Shown: in pieces, positions 7,705 to 15,334 of the stretch | How the letters are laid out: each line of letters opens with the position of its first letter | How positions within the stretch are numbered: the first letter of the stretch is position 1 | Assembly: GCA_945862505.1 (NCBI GenBank) | Contig: CAMAYJ010000018.1 | Span: 1-38,736 of the forward strand | Reading direction: 5' to 3' | Length of the DNA: 38,736 bases | Origin: Bifidobacterium breve | Lineage (GTDB): Bacteria; Actinomycetota; Acidimicrobiia; Acidimicrobiales; Acidimicrobilacustridaceae | The notes under the pieces: generated by a model | Databases searched by the model: none | What the model was told of the DNA's origin: nothing | The model's input: only the letters and a program-made list of their open reading frames with translations | Translations under genes and position numbers: made by a program

Positions 7705-7748
7705 CTTCACACGGCAGGGGTCGCTGGTTCGATTCCAGTATCGCCCAC
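7705..7748 (+). repeat. attR-like partial copy of tRNA-Val
   Basis: This copy repeats the tRNA-Val 3' half but has no D arm and no 5' acceptor strand upstream (the preceding bases GTTGCCGACG do not continue the tRNA). It is therefore not a second tRNA gene but the displaced original 3' end of the target. Confidence 0.85.
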
Positions 7749-7760
7749 CCGAGAAGTCGA

Positions 7761-7793
7761 AGAGGGGGACCGCTTTTCGAGCGCTCCCCCTTT
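7761..7793 (+). terminator. Terminator-like hairpin after the partial tRNA-Val copy
   Basis: AGAGGGGGACCGC (7761-7773) pairs with 7781-7793, with one C-C mismatch and one G-U pair, across a 7-nt loop. Its sequence and distance from the tRNA copy parallel the terminator at 6138-6174. It may be the original terminator of the tRNA-Val gene, displaced by integration. The T-tract is short. Confidence 0.6.
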
Positions 7794-7882
7794 CGCCATC
7801 AACGTCACTCTGCCGGTCGCCATTCGCCGCTCCTCGCTATTTGCGAATGTCAAGATTTTCATGAGCCCCCTAATCTGGAACA

Positions 7883-8941
7883 GTGAAACTTATTTGGCAG
7901 ACGATTCGCAGGTCTCTGGATACAGACCTCTCAGCGCTCGAACACATTCGTCCAGTTCGAGCTGCACTCGTGATTCTCGCAGCGCTCACCTACACCTACG
8001 TGAACCACGACGTTCGAGCGCTTCTCCCTCTAGGCCTAGGCCTTCTGTTCGCAGCAATTGCCGATCGGGGCAGTTCGTTACGTCGTCGGCTTACCTCGAT
8101 GGCTGGCGCAACGATAGGGATCACACTCGGAACCGCTCTCGGATGCGCTGTCTCGAACAATCAAGTTCTACACATAGCGACCGGCGGTTTTGTAGGCTTG
8201 CTTTGCGGCCTTATTGGAGTTGCGAGCATTCCGGCGATGACTACTGGCGTCCTGGCCCTGGTCATTTTCACCATTTTCTCAGGTTCGCCGATCGATCTCT
8301 TCGAATGGAAGGCGAACACGGTTCTCATGTTGCTTGGCGGATGCATCATGATCGCCTCCGTCGCCGTTGAATTCGGCATCCGATCGCTGATCAGAAGAAT
8401 TCCAGAGAGCGACGACAACTCGTACGGAGAGTCTTTTTGGAATCGTTCGAAGGTTCACTTCCATTGGACGGACCCCTTCATCCTTCACTCGCTGCGACTC
8501 GCCGTCGTGATCATTATTGCCACGACACTCGAGGAATTTGTCAGATTTCCGCACTCGTATTGGATTCCGATGACCGTGGCATGGATTTCGAAGCCTGACA
8601 CCGACGGAACGGTTGACAAAGTCACTCGTCGCGTGGTGGGGACCCTGCTCGGTGTTGCTATCGCAGGAATGCTCATCGCGACCACCCCGTACTCCGGAGC
8701 CTTTGCGCTGATCATGATCGGTATTGCGTCGTACTTCGTGTTGGCCTTCCTGATGCCTAACTACGCGATCACCACAACGGGGATCACCGTGTTCGTATTT
8801 TTCCTCTTCCGCGTCGTTGGGTTCCCGATGGGCGGCTCTTTTTTTGCCCGCATTGCATCGACGTTGATCGCTGCCGCACTCGTACTGACGGCCGTTCGCA
8901 TTGGGCCTCAGCCTCGGCAACTTACGACGCCTGCCCCCTAA
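7883..8941 (+). CDS. FUSC-family integral membrane protein
   Basis: The 352 aa protein has two hydrophobic halves of several membrane segments each, separated by a hydrophilic stretch at about 175-200. This is the pattern of the fusaric-acid-resistance / aromatic-acid-exporter-like (FUSC, YccS-like) family. The second half contains the segment HSYWIPMTVAWISKPD followed by TVDKVTRRVVGTLLGV, which matches the FUSC motif of a Tyr/Trp-rich loop followed by a conserved R-x-x-G-T. Such proteins are linked to efflux of aromatic acids, but the substrate is unknown here. The start is a GTG at 7883 with only a weak upstream GGA. It stands outside the tRNA-Val scar, 134 bp after its right end. Confidence 0.85.
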   Translation: MKLIWQTIRRSLDTDLSALEHIRPVRAALVILAALTYTYVNHDVRALLPLGLGLLFAAIADRGSSLRRRLTSMAGATIGITLGTALGCAVSNNQVLHIATGGFVGLLCGLIGVASIPAMTTGVLALVIFTIFSGSPIDLFEWKANTVLMLLGGCIMIASVAVEFGIRSLIRRIPESDDNSYGESFWNRSKVHFHWTDPFILHSLRLAVVIIIATTLEEFVRFPHSYWIPMTVAWISKPDTDGTVDKVTRRVVGTLLGVAIAGMLIATTPYSGAFALIMIGIASYFVLAFLMPNYAITTTGITVFVFFLFRVVGFPMGGSFFARIASTLIAAALVLTAVRIGPQPRQLTTPAP

Positions 8942-9012
8942 ACCGCTCTTGGTTGGATTAGATCATCGCTCCTCTGGGTAACCAGCAGAAGTCCGCCGAA
9001 TGGTCATGACCC

Positions 9013-9025
9013 TCTGTTAAACAGA
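9013..9025. promoter_or_regulatory. Small palindrome upstream of the secreted protein gene
   Basis: TCTGTT-A-AACAGA is a perfect 13-bp palindrome 31 nt before the start of the downstream gene. It could be an operator. It is short and could also be chance. Confidence 0.25.
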
Positions 9026-9055
9026 AGAACCGGATTAAAAGGGAGTCAATGATCT

Positions 9056-9673
9056 ATGAGCCCGATCAAGAAACGGATTCAGATAGGACTTCTCGGAGGC
9101 ACCATCATCCTCGTCGCTATTGGCGCGTATGCCTGCTCTTCGAAATCTTCTTCCTCAAGCACAAAAGCAACAGCACCGGCGACAACTAAAGCACCGGCGA
9201 CAACTAAAGCACCGGCGACGACAGCAGCGCCCGCGAGCACAACGACCTCAATTCCCTGCGGTGATCAACCAGGCACGGCCACCTTTGGGACCGGGGGCGC
9301 AAAGAAATCGTGTTGGAACCAACAATTCGGCGCAACCACAAAATCCGGTGCGGTCGTCACTTGCTATTTCGACGCAAAAGGTTTTGTTGCGTGCCAAGAA
9401 GTGCTCAAGACCAGCAGCGGCGGTTACACCTCGACAACAGTTGGTCTCTATGCGGTCGACGTGAGCGGTCAGTCGCTCTTTCAAACGTGCAACCAACAGC
9501 CGAACTGCCCGGCCTTGAGTAATCCGGCGGGCTGGCAGACGATGCCCGCGGGATCGCAAACAGCGGCCCACGGAATTGTTTGTAAAGCGACTGCCGATGG
9601 CGTTACCTGCACACAAAAAGTTAAAGGCAAGGGTTTTACGATTGGTGATAACGGCTACACCGCCGTCGGATAA
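9056..9673 (+). CDS. Exported Thr/Pro-rich, cysteine-containing protein of unknown function
   Basis: The 205 aa protein starts with a basic region (KKR), a hydrophobic segment (about 10-24) and a Cys at 27 (GAYACSS). The lipobox is poor, with Ala and Tyr at -3 and -2, so it may be a lipoprotein or simply membrane-anchored. A low-complexity linker (about 29-65) holds three ATTKAP-like units encoded by near-identical 18-bp repeats. The exported domain (67-205) has six or more Cys (for example IPCGDQ, KKSCWN, VTCYF, FQTCNQQPNCPA), suggesting disulfides. A GGGAG ribosome site lies about 9 nt upstream of the ATG. No family recognised. Confidence 0.82.
   Translation: MSPIKKRIQIGLLGGTIILVAIGAYACSSKSSSSSTKATAPATTKAPATTKAPATTAAPASTTTSIPCGDQPGTATFGTGGAKKSCWNQQFGATTKSGAVVTCYFDAKGFVACQEVLKTSSGGYTSTTVGLYAVDVSGQSLFQTCNQQPNCPALSNPAGWQTMPAGSQTAAHGIVCKATADGVTCTQKVKGKGFTIGDNGYTAVG
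9173..9226 (+). repeat. Three 18-bp tandem units encoding ATTKAP
   Basis: The unit GCACCGGCGACAACTAAA occurs at 9173-9190 and 9191-9208 without change, and at 9209-9226 in diverged form. It lies in the linker of the exported protein and could vary in copy number by slippage. Confidence 0.85.
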
Positions 9674-9729
9674 CTAGTCCACTGCCCCTAAGGATCTTTA
9701 GCAGTAGATCCGCCGACGTCGAGATTGGT

Positions 9730-9760
9730 GCCCTGCCCCAGAGGTCCTCTGCGGTAGGGC
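9730..9760. terminator. Long hairpin between convergent genes
   Basis: Positions 9730-9743 pair with 9747-9760 (14 positions, one C-C mismatch, one G-U) across a 3-nt loop. It sits between the convergent 3' ends of the exported-protein gene and the crotonase gene, so it probably stops transcription from both sides. No clear T-tract follows. Confidence 0.55.
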
Positions 9761-9774
9761 TTCAATCGTTGTCC

Positions 9775-10611
9775 TTAGGACTCCGATGTTCGATAGTCGC
9801 CGAACTTCGCGTCGCGCTTCGACAGCGCTCCGGTGAGACCACCTTCTGAGTCTTTCTCGGCGATGAATGCCTGGAATGTCTCGGTGCCCATCGTCAGTGC
9901 ACACAGTTCTGTGCCTTGACGAATCGCGGTTGGGAAGCCCATGACGGCCATTCCGCGATGCACAGTTCGTTTGTTGATTTGGGCGATATCGGTCGGAATC
10001 ATCGCGATTCGCTTCGCCTTCTCAAGAACCTGTGTCTCTAGTTCATCGGCGGGATAGGAACGAGTGGCAAAACCAGATTGCGCCGCCTCAGTTCCGCTGA
10101 TCCAGTCCCCTGTCAACATCAGTTCCATCCCGAGCTTTGGTCCGAGCAACCACGCATGCCATTGCATGTCCGGCGTGCCAAAACGAACCGCCGGGTAACC
10201 AATACGGGCATCGTCGGCGACGTAAACGAGGTCGCAACCAGTGGCGAGTTCCGTACCGCCAGCGAGACAGTAGGAATGAATCTGAGCGATAACGGGCTTC
10301 GCAAGATCCCAAATACTCATCCATGTCTCGGTTACTTCACGCGGGTAACTACCGAGCCCATCGGCCGATTGATACGCCGGGGGCTCACCGTCAGTAGGAC
10401 TGCCAGCAAGGTCATAACCGGCCGAGAAACATTTCCCTGCGCCTCGAATAATCGTGACACGGACACTGTCGTCAACGTCGTGAGCTCGCAATGCGTGCAT
10501 AATTTCACGGCGCATTGTCGCTCCGAGCGGATTGCGCTTGTCTGGGTTGTTGAGCGTGATCCGTCGCACTAGTGGCGCTGGCTCGTCAACGATGATTCTT
10601 TCGTAGGTCAT
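9775..10611 (-). CDS. Enoyl-CoA hydratase/isomerase (crotonase) family protein
   Basis: This 278 aa crotonase-fold protein acts on an acyl-CoA thioester. The first oxyanion segment is at about 55-70 (IIRGAGKCFSAGYDLAG) and the second at about 112-128 (SYCLAGGTELATGCDLVY). Glu121 aligns with the first catalytic Glu of hydratases (rat E144), but the position 20 residues later, expected to be the second Glu (rat E164), is Ala141 in IGYPAVRFG. A classical 2-enoyl-CoA hydratase is therefore doubtful; an isomerase, hydrolase or other crotonase activity is possible. I start at the ATG at 10611, which has GGGGGA 5 nt upstream, in preference to an in-frame ATG 8 codons earlier. It is monocistronic and the substrate is unknown. 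Confidence 0.9.
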   Translation of the reverse strand: MTYERIIVDEPAPLVRRITLNNPDKRNPLGATMRREIMHALRAHDVDDSVRVTIIRGAGKCFSAGYDLAGSPTDGEPPAYQSADGLGSYPREVTETWMSIWDLAKPVIAQIHSYCLAGGTELATGCDLVYVADDARIGYPAVRFGTPDMQWHAWLLGPKLGMELMLTGDWISGTEAAQSGFATRSYPADELETQVLEKAKRIAMIPTDIAQINKRTVHRGMAVMGFPTAIRQGTELCALTMGTETFQAFIAEKDSEGGLTGALSKRDAKFGDYRTSES

Positions 10612-10718
10612 TGTATTCCCCCATGTCGTTTTCACGATGATGCCACGACTGCGTGGTCGGGGCTGAAATCGCTATTGAAACAAAATTGATCAAGGGTTCA
10701 CGCGAGGGGACTCCACGA

Positions 10719-11363
10719 TCATTGCGTCGGAACCAGGCACAGGGTCGTCTTGCCATCAAACAACTGAAACTCGGTAGTGAGTGGAGGACATGGTCGAGGT
10801 GTCTGCACAACCGAATCGATAACCCCCGAGGACAACTTGTCGCACGTAACAACGAGTGCCACCTTCCCCGAGGGCCCAGGAGTCACTACGACGCAACTGC
10901 CCTTCGTGAATGTCTGTGTCGCCGTTGCTCCATTTGACGAAGACTTTGGCTCGTCCTGTGACGTCGCGTATGCGCTGCCAACTATTAATCCGACGCCGAT
11001 GAGAACTGCAACTACGACCGGAAGCCATTTCCAGAGAACTGCAGTCGAGGCCGGAACGAGAATTCCAGAAGGCGGAGGCGGGCGCCGATCAGACAGATCT
11101 GGTCGAGTCGTTTGCGGGGTCGCCTTCCGCACCGGGTCGGGCAAAGACAGGTCATAGTCGCGACGTCTCGTTGGATCGCTCAAAACATTCCACGCGGTGT
11201 TCACAGCGCGAATGCGCGCCTCCGCTGCTGAGCGCCGCTTACCTTCCGATGCTTGTCGGTCGGGATGAGACGCACGAGCAATCGCAATGTACGCCTTACG
11301 GATCGATTCTCGATCGGCATTTCGACTCACACCGAGTGTTTCGTAATAGTTGGGATCGGCCAT
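10719..11363 (-). CDS. Membrane-anchored J-domain protein
   Basis: Residues 5-70 are a J domain (NYYETLGVSRNADRESIRKA, with the HPD triad at 33-35), which stimulates DnaK-type Hsp70 ATPase. There is no G/F region or zinc finger. A Pro-rich linker (about 75-105) leads to one membrane helix at about 113-133, then an outer domain of about 80 residues with four Cys at 157, 174, 192 and 209, consistent with two disulfides. The J domain would face the cytoplasm. It starts 3 nt after hemW and so is probably the last gene of the hrcA-dnaJ heat-shock operon. The outer domain is not one I can name. The 214 aa length is complete. Confidence 0.88.
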   Translation of the reverse strand: MADPNYYETLGVSRNADRESIRKAYIAIARASHPDRQASEGKRRSAAEARIRAVNTAWNVLSDPTRRRDYDLSLPDPVRKATPQTTRPDLSDRRPPPPSGILVPASTAVLWKWLPVVVAVLIGVGLIVGSAYATSQDEPKSSSNGATATQTFTKGSCVVVTPGPSGKVALVVTCDKLSSGVIDSVVQTPRPCPPLTTEFQLFDGKTTLCLVPTQ

Positions 11364-11366
11364 AGT

Positions 11367-12440
11367 TCAACGGAGACGAATCGCAACTTCGTTGGCAAGA
11401 AGACGACCTTCAGTGCTTAAGACAAGATTTTCGCCGTCGACGACAATGAGCGGATCCAACAATTCACGATCGCTGGTCGACAAGGAATCGGCTGGGACCC
11501 CTTCGCGTGTGCGCAATGACAACTGCAAGCCCTCGATGCGGCGTCGTTCCGGGTCAAGGTCCTCGGCCGATGCCTCAACCGAATCATTCGACTGGATCAA
11601 ATCGATATACCGCTCTGGAGTCCGAACATTCCACCAACGACGACCTGATCGATGAGAATGGGCGGAGCAGCCAAAACCCAGGTAATCCCCTTGACGCCAA
11701 TACAGCAGGTTGTGTGCACACTCATTGTCAGGTTTGGCCCAGTTCGAGATTTCGTAGTTGGTGAATCCAGCCGCTGAGAGCATTGAATCGGCGAGTAAAT
11801 ACTTGTCCGCCTGATCGTCATCGTCAGGGTGTCTTGAAGGATCGTCGGCCAGTGGCGTACCGGCTTCAATTGTCAACGCGTAGGCGCTCACATGGTCAGG
11901 ACTGAGATCGATGATCTGTTCAAGCGTGGATTTCCAGTCCTGCAGCGTCTCGCCGGCCCCGCCGTAGATGAGATCCAGATTCAGTCGTTCTATGCCGCCG
12001 CTTCGAGCAAGCGCCACGGCCTCGACCACCGTTTCTGGATGATGATCACGCCCCAGCGACTCGAGCACTCGCGGAGACATCGATTGAACGCCAAATGAGA
12101 TTCGGTTGACTCCGGCCGCTACGTAGGCCTCGACGTGAGCCGCCGTTGCCGATTCGGGGTTGCACTCAATGGTGATCTCTGCGCCTTCAGCAACCGGAAT
12201 GAGTGAGATCACCTCAGCAAGTCGTACTGGATCAACGCGTGAAGGTGTTCCACCGCCCACAAAGATCGACGTCACTAACGGAAGAGATTGGTCGTCTATT
12301 GCCCGTGTAATCGCTGTGGCTAGCGCATCGAGATAGTCCGACATCGAATGATCGCGATCGGTCCATGTAGCGAACGCGCAGTAGTCGCAACGTCGGGAGC
12401 AAAACGGAATGTGGATGTACGCGCCGAATGGTTCGGTCAC
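11367..12440 (-). CDS. hemW: Radical SAM protein HemW (heme chaperone)
   Basis: HemW binds heme and a [4Fe-4S] cluster and is thought to deliver heme to membrane enzymes. It was long annotated as an oxygen-independent coproporphyrinogen III oxidase. The cluster motif is C-x3-C-x2-C at residues 14, 18 and 21 (IPFCSRRCDYCAF). Phe follows where true HemN has a fourth Cys, which marks it as HemW. The GGGTPS and LIYGGAGETLQDW segments are typical. I prefer the GTG at 12440, which overlaps the rsmE stop as GTGA, over the GTG three codons earlier. The length is then 357 aa. hemW beside hrcA-dnaJ is a common actinobacterial arrangement. Confidence 0.93.
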   Translation of the reverse strand: MTEPFGAYIHIPFCSRRCDYCAFATWTDRDHSMSDYLDALATAITRAIDDQSLPLVTSIFVGGGTPSRVDPVRLAEVISLIPVAEGAEITIECNPESATAAHVEAYVAAGVNRISFGVQSMSPRVLESLGRDHHPETVVEAVALARSGGIERLNLDLIYGGAGETLQDWKSTLEQIIDLSPDHVSAYALTIEAGTPLADDPSRHPDDDDQADKYLLADSMLSAAGFTNYEISNWAKPDNECAHNLLYWRQGDYLGFGCSAHSHRSGRRWWNVRTPERYIDLIQSNDSVEASAEDLDPERRRIEGLQLSLRTREGVPADSLSTSDRELLDPLIVVDGENLVLSTEGRLLANEVAIRLR

Positions 12441-13141
12441 AACGAGCACCCATCTCGCAGCGATACCATAAGTGTTGCGACCGCTATCGCTGCTGTCTCT
12501 GCTCGAAGGACCGTCTGACCAATACCCACGATTGGGGTGGACTCTTGTTCGGTTTCGGACCAGCCGCCTTCGGGGCCGACGAGAACGGTTGTGTGTCGAG
12601 CATTCAGTGCCTCACCCCCGCGATCGGCCCGAACGACTCCCCCCGTTCGCACGATGTCGGAGAACATCGCAACCGGCTTCACGTCGGGAAGCCAGACCCG
12701 TCTCGACTGCATGGAAGCTTCACGAGAAACCTTTGTAAGCCGCTCGGTCTGGCGTTCAACCTTCGAATCGTCCCAACGAACGACTGATCGCTCGGCAACG
12801 AATGGGCAAATGACGTCTATGCCAAGTTCAGTGAGCTTCTGCACAACCAGTTCGGGTTTGCTGCCTTTGACTAGTGCGAATCCGACCGTAAGCGTCGGCT
12901 CTGGTTTCGCTACTCGTTGGATGTCGGCGCATGGAACGAGGACCGACGCCTGAAACTCGCACCATCGCCACGCTCCAGCTCCGTCGGTGACGCTCACAAG
13001 ATCACCAGCACGTAACCGTCGCACCTTCTCAAGGTGATGCAGGTCCCCGTCGAACAGCACCGGCGCGTCGACATCAGCGACGATGACATGAGGCGCCGTG
13101 CCGCCAGGACGATCGGGAAGCTCGACCGAATTGTGGGCCAT
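12437..13141 (-). CDS. rsmE: 16S rRNA m3U1498 methyltransferase
   Basis: This SPOUT-class enzyme methylates N3 of U1498 in 16S rRNA using SAM. The N-terminal PUA-like domain (HHLEKVRRLRAGDLVSVTDG) is followed by the knotted C-terminal domain. That domain carries the family signatures ALVKGSKPELVVQKLTELG, LVGPEGGWSETE and GQTVLRAETAAIAV, which form the SAM site. I prefer the ATG at 13141 (234 aa), 4 nt after the dnaJ stop; an in-frame ATG at 13162 overlaps dnaJ and cannot be fully excluded. The order dnaJ-rsmE is typical of many Gram-positive bacteria. Confidence 0.93.
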   Translation of the reverse strand: MAHNSVELPDRPGGTAPHVIVADVDAPVLFDGDLHHLEKVRRLRAGDLVSVTDGAGAWRWCEFQASVLVPCADIQRVAKPEPTLTVGFALVKGSKPELVVQKLTELGIDVICPFVAERSVVRWDDSKVERQTERLTKVSREASMQSRRVWLPDVKPVAMFSDIVRTGGVVRADRGGEALNARHTTVLVGPEGGWSETEQESTPIVGIGQTVLRAETAAIAVATLMVSLRDGCSL

Positions 13142-13145
13142 GGCC

Positions 13146-14249
13146 TTACTTAAATGCTCCACGTAATTTCGACATCAGTCCCTGTTCGGGCGGATCGATC
13201 TGTTCTCCGCGCAGAGCAGCGAATTTTTCCAGAAGCATTCGCTGCTCGTCATCGAGATCGTCTGGAGTTTCAATCACGAGCCGAACAAGAAGGTCACCGC
13301 GCCCGCGTCCTTGAAGATGTGGAACACCCTTGCCCCGAAAGCGAATCACATCGCCAGTTGCCGTTCCGGGTTCCACCGGAACAACTTCTTCGCCGTCGAG
13401 GGTTTCAAGCACTATCTGAGCGCCAAGAACCGCCTGGGTGAACGCGATCGGTAGATCGTGGATCAGATTGTCGTCGCGTCGATCGAATCGATTATCTGGA
13501 GCAACACGAATATGAACGTACAGATCGCCCGTGGATCCGTTCCTAGGCCCAACCGCGCCGCGACCCGAGAGTCGAAGAGTCGCTCCGGTGTCAACACCCG
13601 CAGGAACATCGACGGTGTACGCGCAATCATCGAGGCGACGGCCTTCTCCTGAACACGTCGAACAGGGGCGATCGATAATTGAACCGAAACCATTGCAACG
13701 CCCACACGGGCCAGCGGTGACCATCTGACCCAGGATCGATTGGCGTACTCGGCGAACTTGGCCAGCACCCCCGCAGTCCGGGCAAGTGCTGGGTCCAGTC
13801 GCGCCGTCGGCACCGGAACCCTCGCAATCTTCGCAAACGACGGCAGTGCGAACCGTGACCGACGCTTCGCATCCAAAAACAGCTTCGGCGAACTCAATGT
13901 CCAGAATTGCTTCAACGTCGGCGCCGCGAGGCGGACCAGTGGGGCCAGACCCACCGCCAAACGGAGAGTTGCCATTGAAAAACATGTCGAAGATATCGCC
14001 GAGCCCCCCGCCACCAAATGGCGATCCGGTCTGAGGACCGCTCTCGCCGTACATGTCGTACTGCTGACGACGTTGGGGATCGGAAAGAGTTTCGTAGGCT
14101 CTCGCTACTTCCTTGAACTGTGCTTCAGCGTTCGGGTCGTCGGGATTCGCATCGGGATGCAACTGGCGAGCTCTTTGGCGATATGCGCGTTTGATTTCGT
14201 CGGCGGTCGACTGACGGCTCACACCGAGCAATTCGTAGAAGTCGGCCAT
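13146..14249 (-). CDS. dnaJ: Chaperone DnaJ (type I, with zinc finger)
   Basis: This is the Hsp40 co-chaperone that delivers clients to DnaK. The J domain lies at about 4-68 (DFYELLGVSRQSTADEIKRA, with HPD in QLHPDANP). A Gly/Phe-rich region follows at about 75-105, and then four CxxCxGxG-type repeats bind two zinc ions (CEDCEGSG, CPDCGGAG, CGRCNGFG, CSTCSGEG). The C-terminal substrate-binding domains complete the 367 aa. It begins 3 nt after hrcA, so HrcA probably controls it through the CIRCE-like site upstream of hrcA. No dnaK or grpE is in the window, so a second dnaJ linked to dnaK may exist elsewhere. Confidence 0.97.
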   Translation of the reverse strand: MADFYELLGVSRQSTADEIKRAYRQRARQLHPDANPDDPNAEAQFKEVARAYETLSDPQRRQQYDMYGESGPQTGSPFGGGGLGDIFDMFFNGNSPFGGGSGPTGPPRGADVEAILDIEFAEAVFGCEASVTVRTAVVCEDCEGSGADGATGPSTCPDCGGAGQVRRVRQSILGQMVTAGPCGRCNGFGSIIDRPCSTCSGEGRRLDDCAYTVDVPAGVDTGATLRLSGRGAVGPRNGSTGDLYVHIRVAPDNRFDRRDDNLIHDLPIAFTQAVLGAQIVLETLDGEEVVPVEPGTATGDVIRFRGKGVPHLQGRGRGDLLVRLVIETPDDLDDEQRMLLEKFAALRGEQIDPPEQGLMSKLRGAFK

Positions 14250-14252
14250 TCT

Positions 14253-15266
14253 TCAGCCTTCACTCAATGTATGGCCAAGACGATTCGCGACAACCGCCAC
14301 TGCTGAAAGCGCTTGGTCGTAGTGCATGCGCGTTGGGCCCAGAACTCCGATGGAGCCAGCGGTCTCGCCGTCGACGATGTACGGCGCAACGACAATCGAA
14401 CAATCGGCGAGTGCTTCGTTACCCGTCTCGCGACCGATGGCAACGGAAAGACCTCGGTCGAGTACGTCTTCGAGAAGGCTGACGACAACGAGTTGCTGTT
14501 CAAGAATTCTGAGAATCTCGCTCACCGTTCGAACGGCGTCGAATGAAGCTGCCATATCGGAGGTCCCGCCGATGAATACCTGGTCGTCGTGACGATGGCC
14601 GCCGCGCAATTCAGTGAGCGCCGTTCGGATAATGATCGAAACGTCTTCGGGTTCACCTAGGACTGCGGCGTTGAGGTCAAGCGAACTAACTCCAGCGAGA
14701 GTCTGACCAACAATGAGTGACGACAATCGCAAATCAGCACAATTGATCACGAGGTCTTCGGTGTCAGCGGCCAACTCAAGAGTGTGCTTCTCAATAGAGC
14801 CATTCGAAAGGACGACCACTACGAGAACAATTCGCGCCGAGAGCGACACGAGCTGTATCGACTTGATCGTTGCGACCTCGAGTTGTGGTCCAACAACGAC
14901 GGCTGCGTAGTGAGTCAGAGAGGACAACAGCCGACTCGTATCGGAAAGCATCTGTTCCATCTCGCCATGAGTGCGCGAGAAGAACGAACGAACTTGCTGT
15001 GACTCGGTCGCACCGAGCTTGCCCGGACCACCCAATTGATCGACAAAGAATCGATAGCCCTTTTCGGTTGGTATTCGCCCAGCACTCGTATGCGGCTGGG
15101 CGAGATATCCCTCGGCTTCAAGGGTGGCCATGTCGTTACGAACAGTGGCTGAGGACACGTTGATCTCGGACGATGACGCAACGTGACCTGAGCCGACGGG
15201 CTGGGCGGTCTCGATGTATTCAGTGACCACCGCCCGGAGGATCGTGGCCTTGCGTTCGTCAAGCAT
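14253..15266 (-). CDS. hrcA: Heat-inducible transcription repressor HrcA
   Basis: HrcA represses class I heat-shock genes by binding CIRCE operators; GroEL is known to help it fold. The N-terminal winged helix (MLDERKATILRAVVTEYIET, then SSATVRNDMATLEAEGYL) and the conserved PHTSAGRIPTEKGYRFFVD segment are clear. The GAF-like and C-terminal domains end with GSIGVLGPTRMHYDQA. I use the ATG at 15266, with GAGG about 5 nt upstream, giving 337 aa; the longer in-frame opening covers the likely operator. It is the first gene of hrcA-dnaJ-rsmE-hemW-(J-protein), and a CIRCE-like repeat lies 69 nt upstream, so autoregulation is likely. Confidence 0.96.
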   Translation of the reverse strand: MLDERKATILRAVVTEYIETAQPVGSGHVASSSEINVSSATVRNDMATLEAEGYLAQPHTSAGRIPTEKGYRFFVDQLGGPGKLGATESQQVRSFFSRTHGEMEQMLSDTSRLLSSLTHYAAVVVGPQLEVATIKSIQLVSLSARIVLVVVVLSNGSIEKHTLELAADTEDLVINCADLRLSSLIVGQTLAGVSSLDLNAAVLGEPEDVSIIIRTALTELRGGHRHDDQVFIGGTSDMAASFDAVRTVSEILRILEQQLVVVSLLEDVLDRGLSVAIGRETGNEALADCSIVVAPYIVDGETAGSIGVLGPTRMHYDQALSAVAVVANRLGHTLSEG

Positions 15267-15334
15267 GTGGACCTCGGAAATCAGGGCACCGAACGAGCGG
15301 CGCATCAAGCAATGCTACCCGGCGCCCCGCTTCG

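Larger units (their letters stand above)
6083..7748. mobile_element. Remnant of an element integrated in tRNA-Val
   Basis: The region between the two copies of the tRNA-Val 3' half (6083-6126 and 7705-7748, offset 1622 bp) has the classic layout of an integrated element. The target tRNA stays whole at the left end. An integrase gene lies next to it, pointing towards it, and a partial tRNA copy closes the right end. The integrase is truncated and frameshifted, and only one other clear gene (SnoaL-like) remains. This is therefore a decayed, immobile scar of a larger island or prophage. Confidence 0.82.
7405..7882. other. Gene-poor right end of the tRNA-Val element
   Basis: No convincing gene lies in these 478 bases. 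The first 130 bases hold an open minus-strand stretch beginning at an ATG at 7533 (MPSPQDPEELFDQMVPQLSQ), but it runs on antisense through the SnoaL-like gene without a stop, so it is at most a decayed fragment. The rest holds the partial tRNA-Val copy at 7705-7748, a terminator-like hairpin at 7761-7793, and about 90 bases before the FUSC gene in which I see nothing further. Confidence 0.6.

Noticed and set aside
7705-7748. A second tRNA-Val gene
   Set aside because: Only the 3' half is present; no D arm or 5' acceptor strand can be built upstream.
8279-8920. 213-codon minus-strand open frame across the FUSC gene
   Set aside because: The product is extremely rich in Arg, His and Asp and lies antisense to a well-formed membrane protein.
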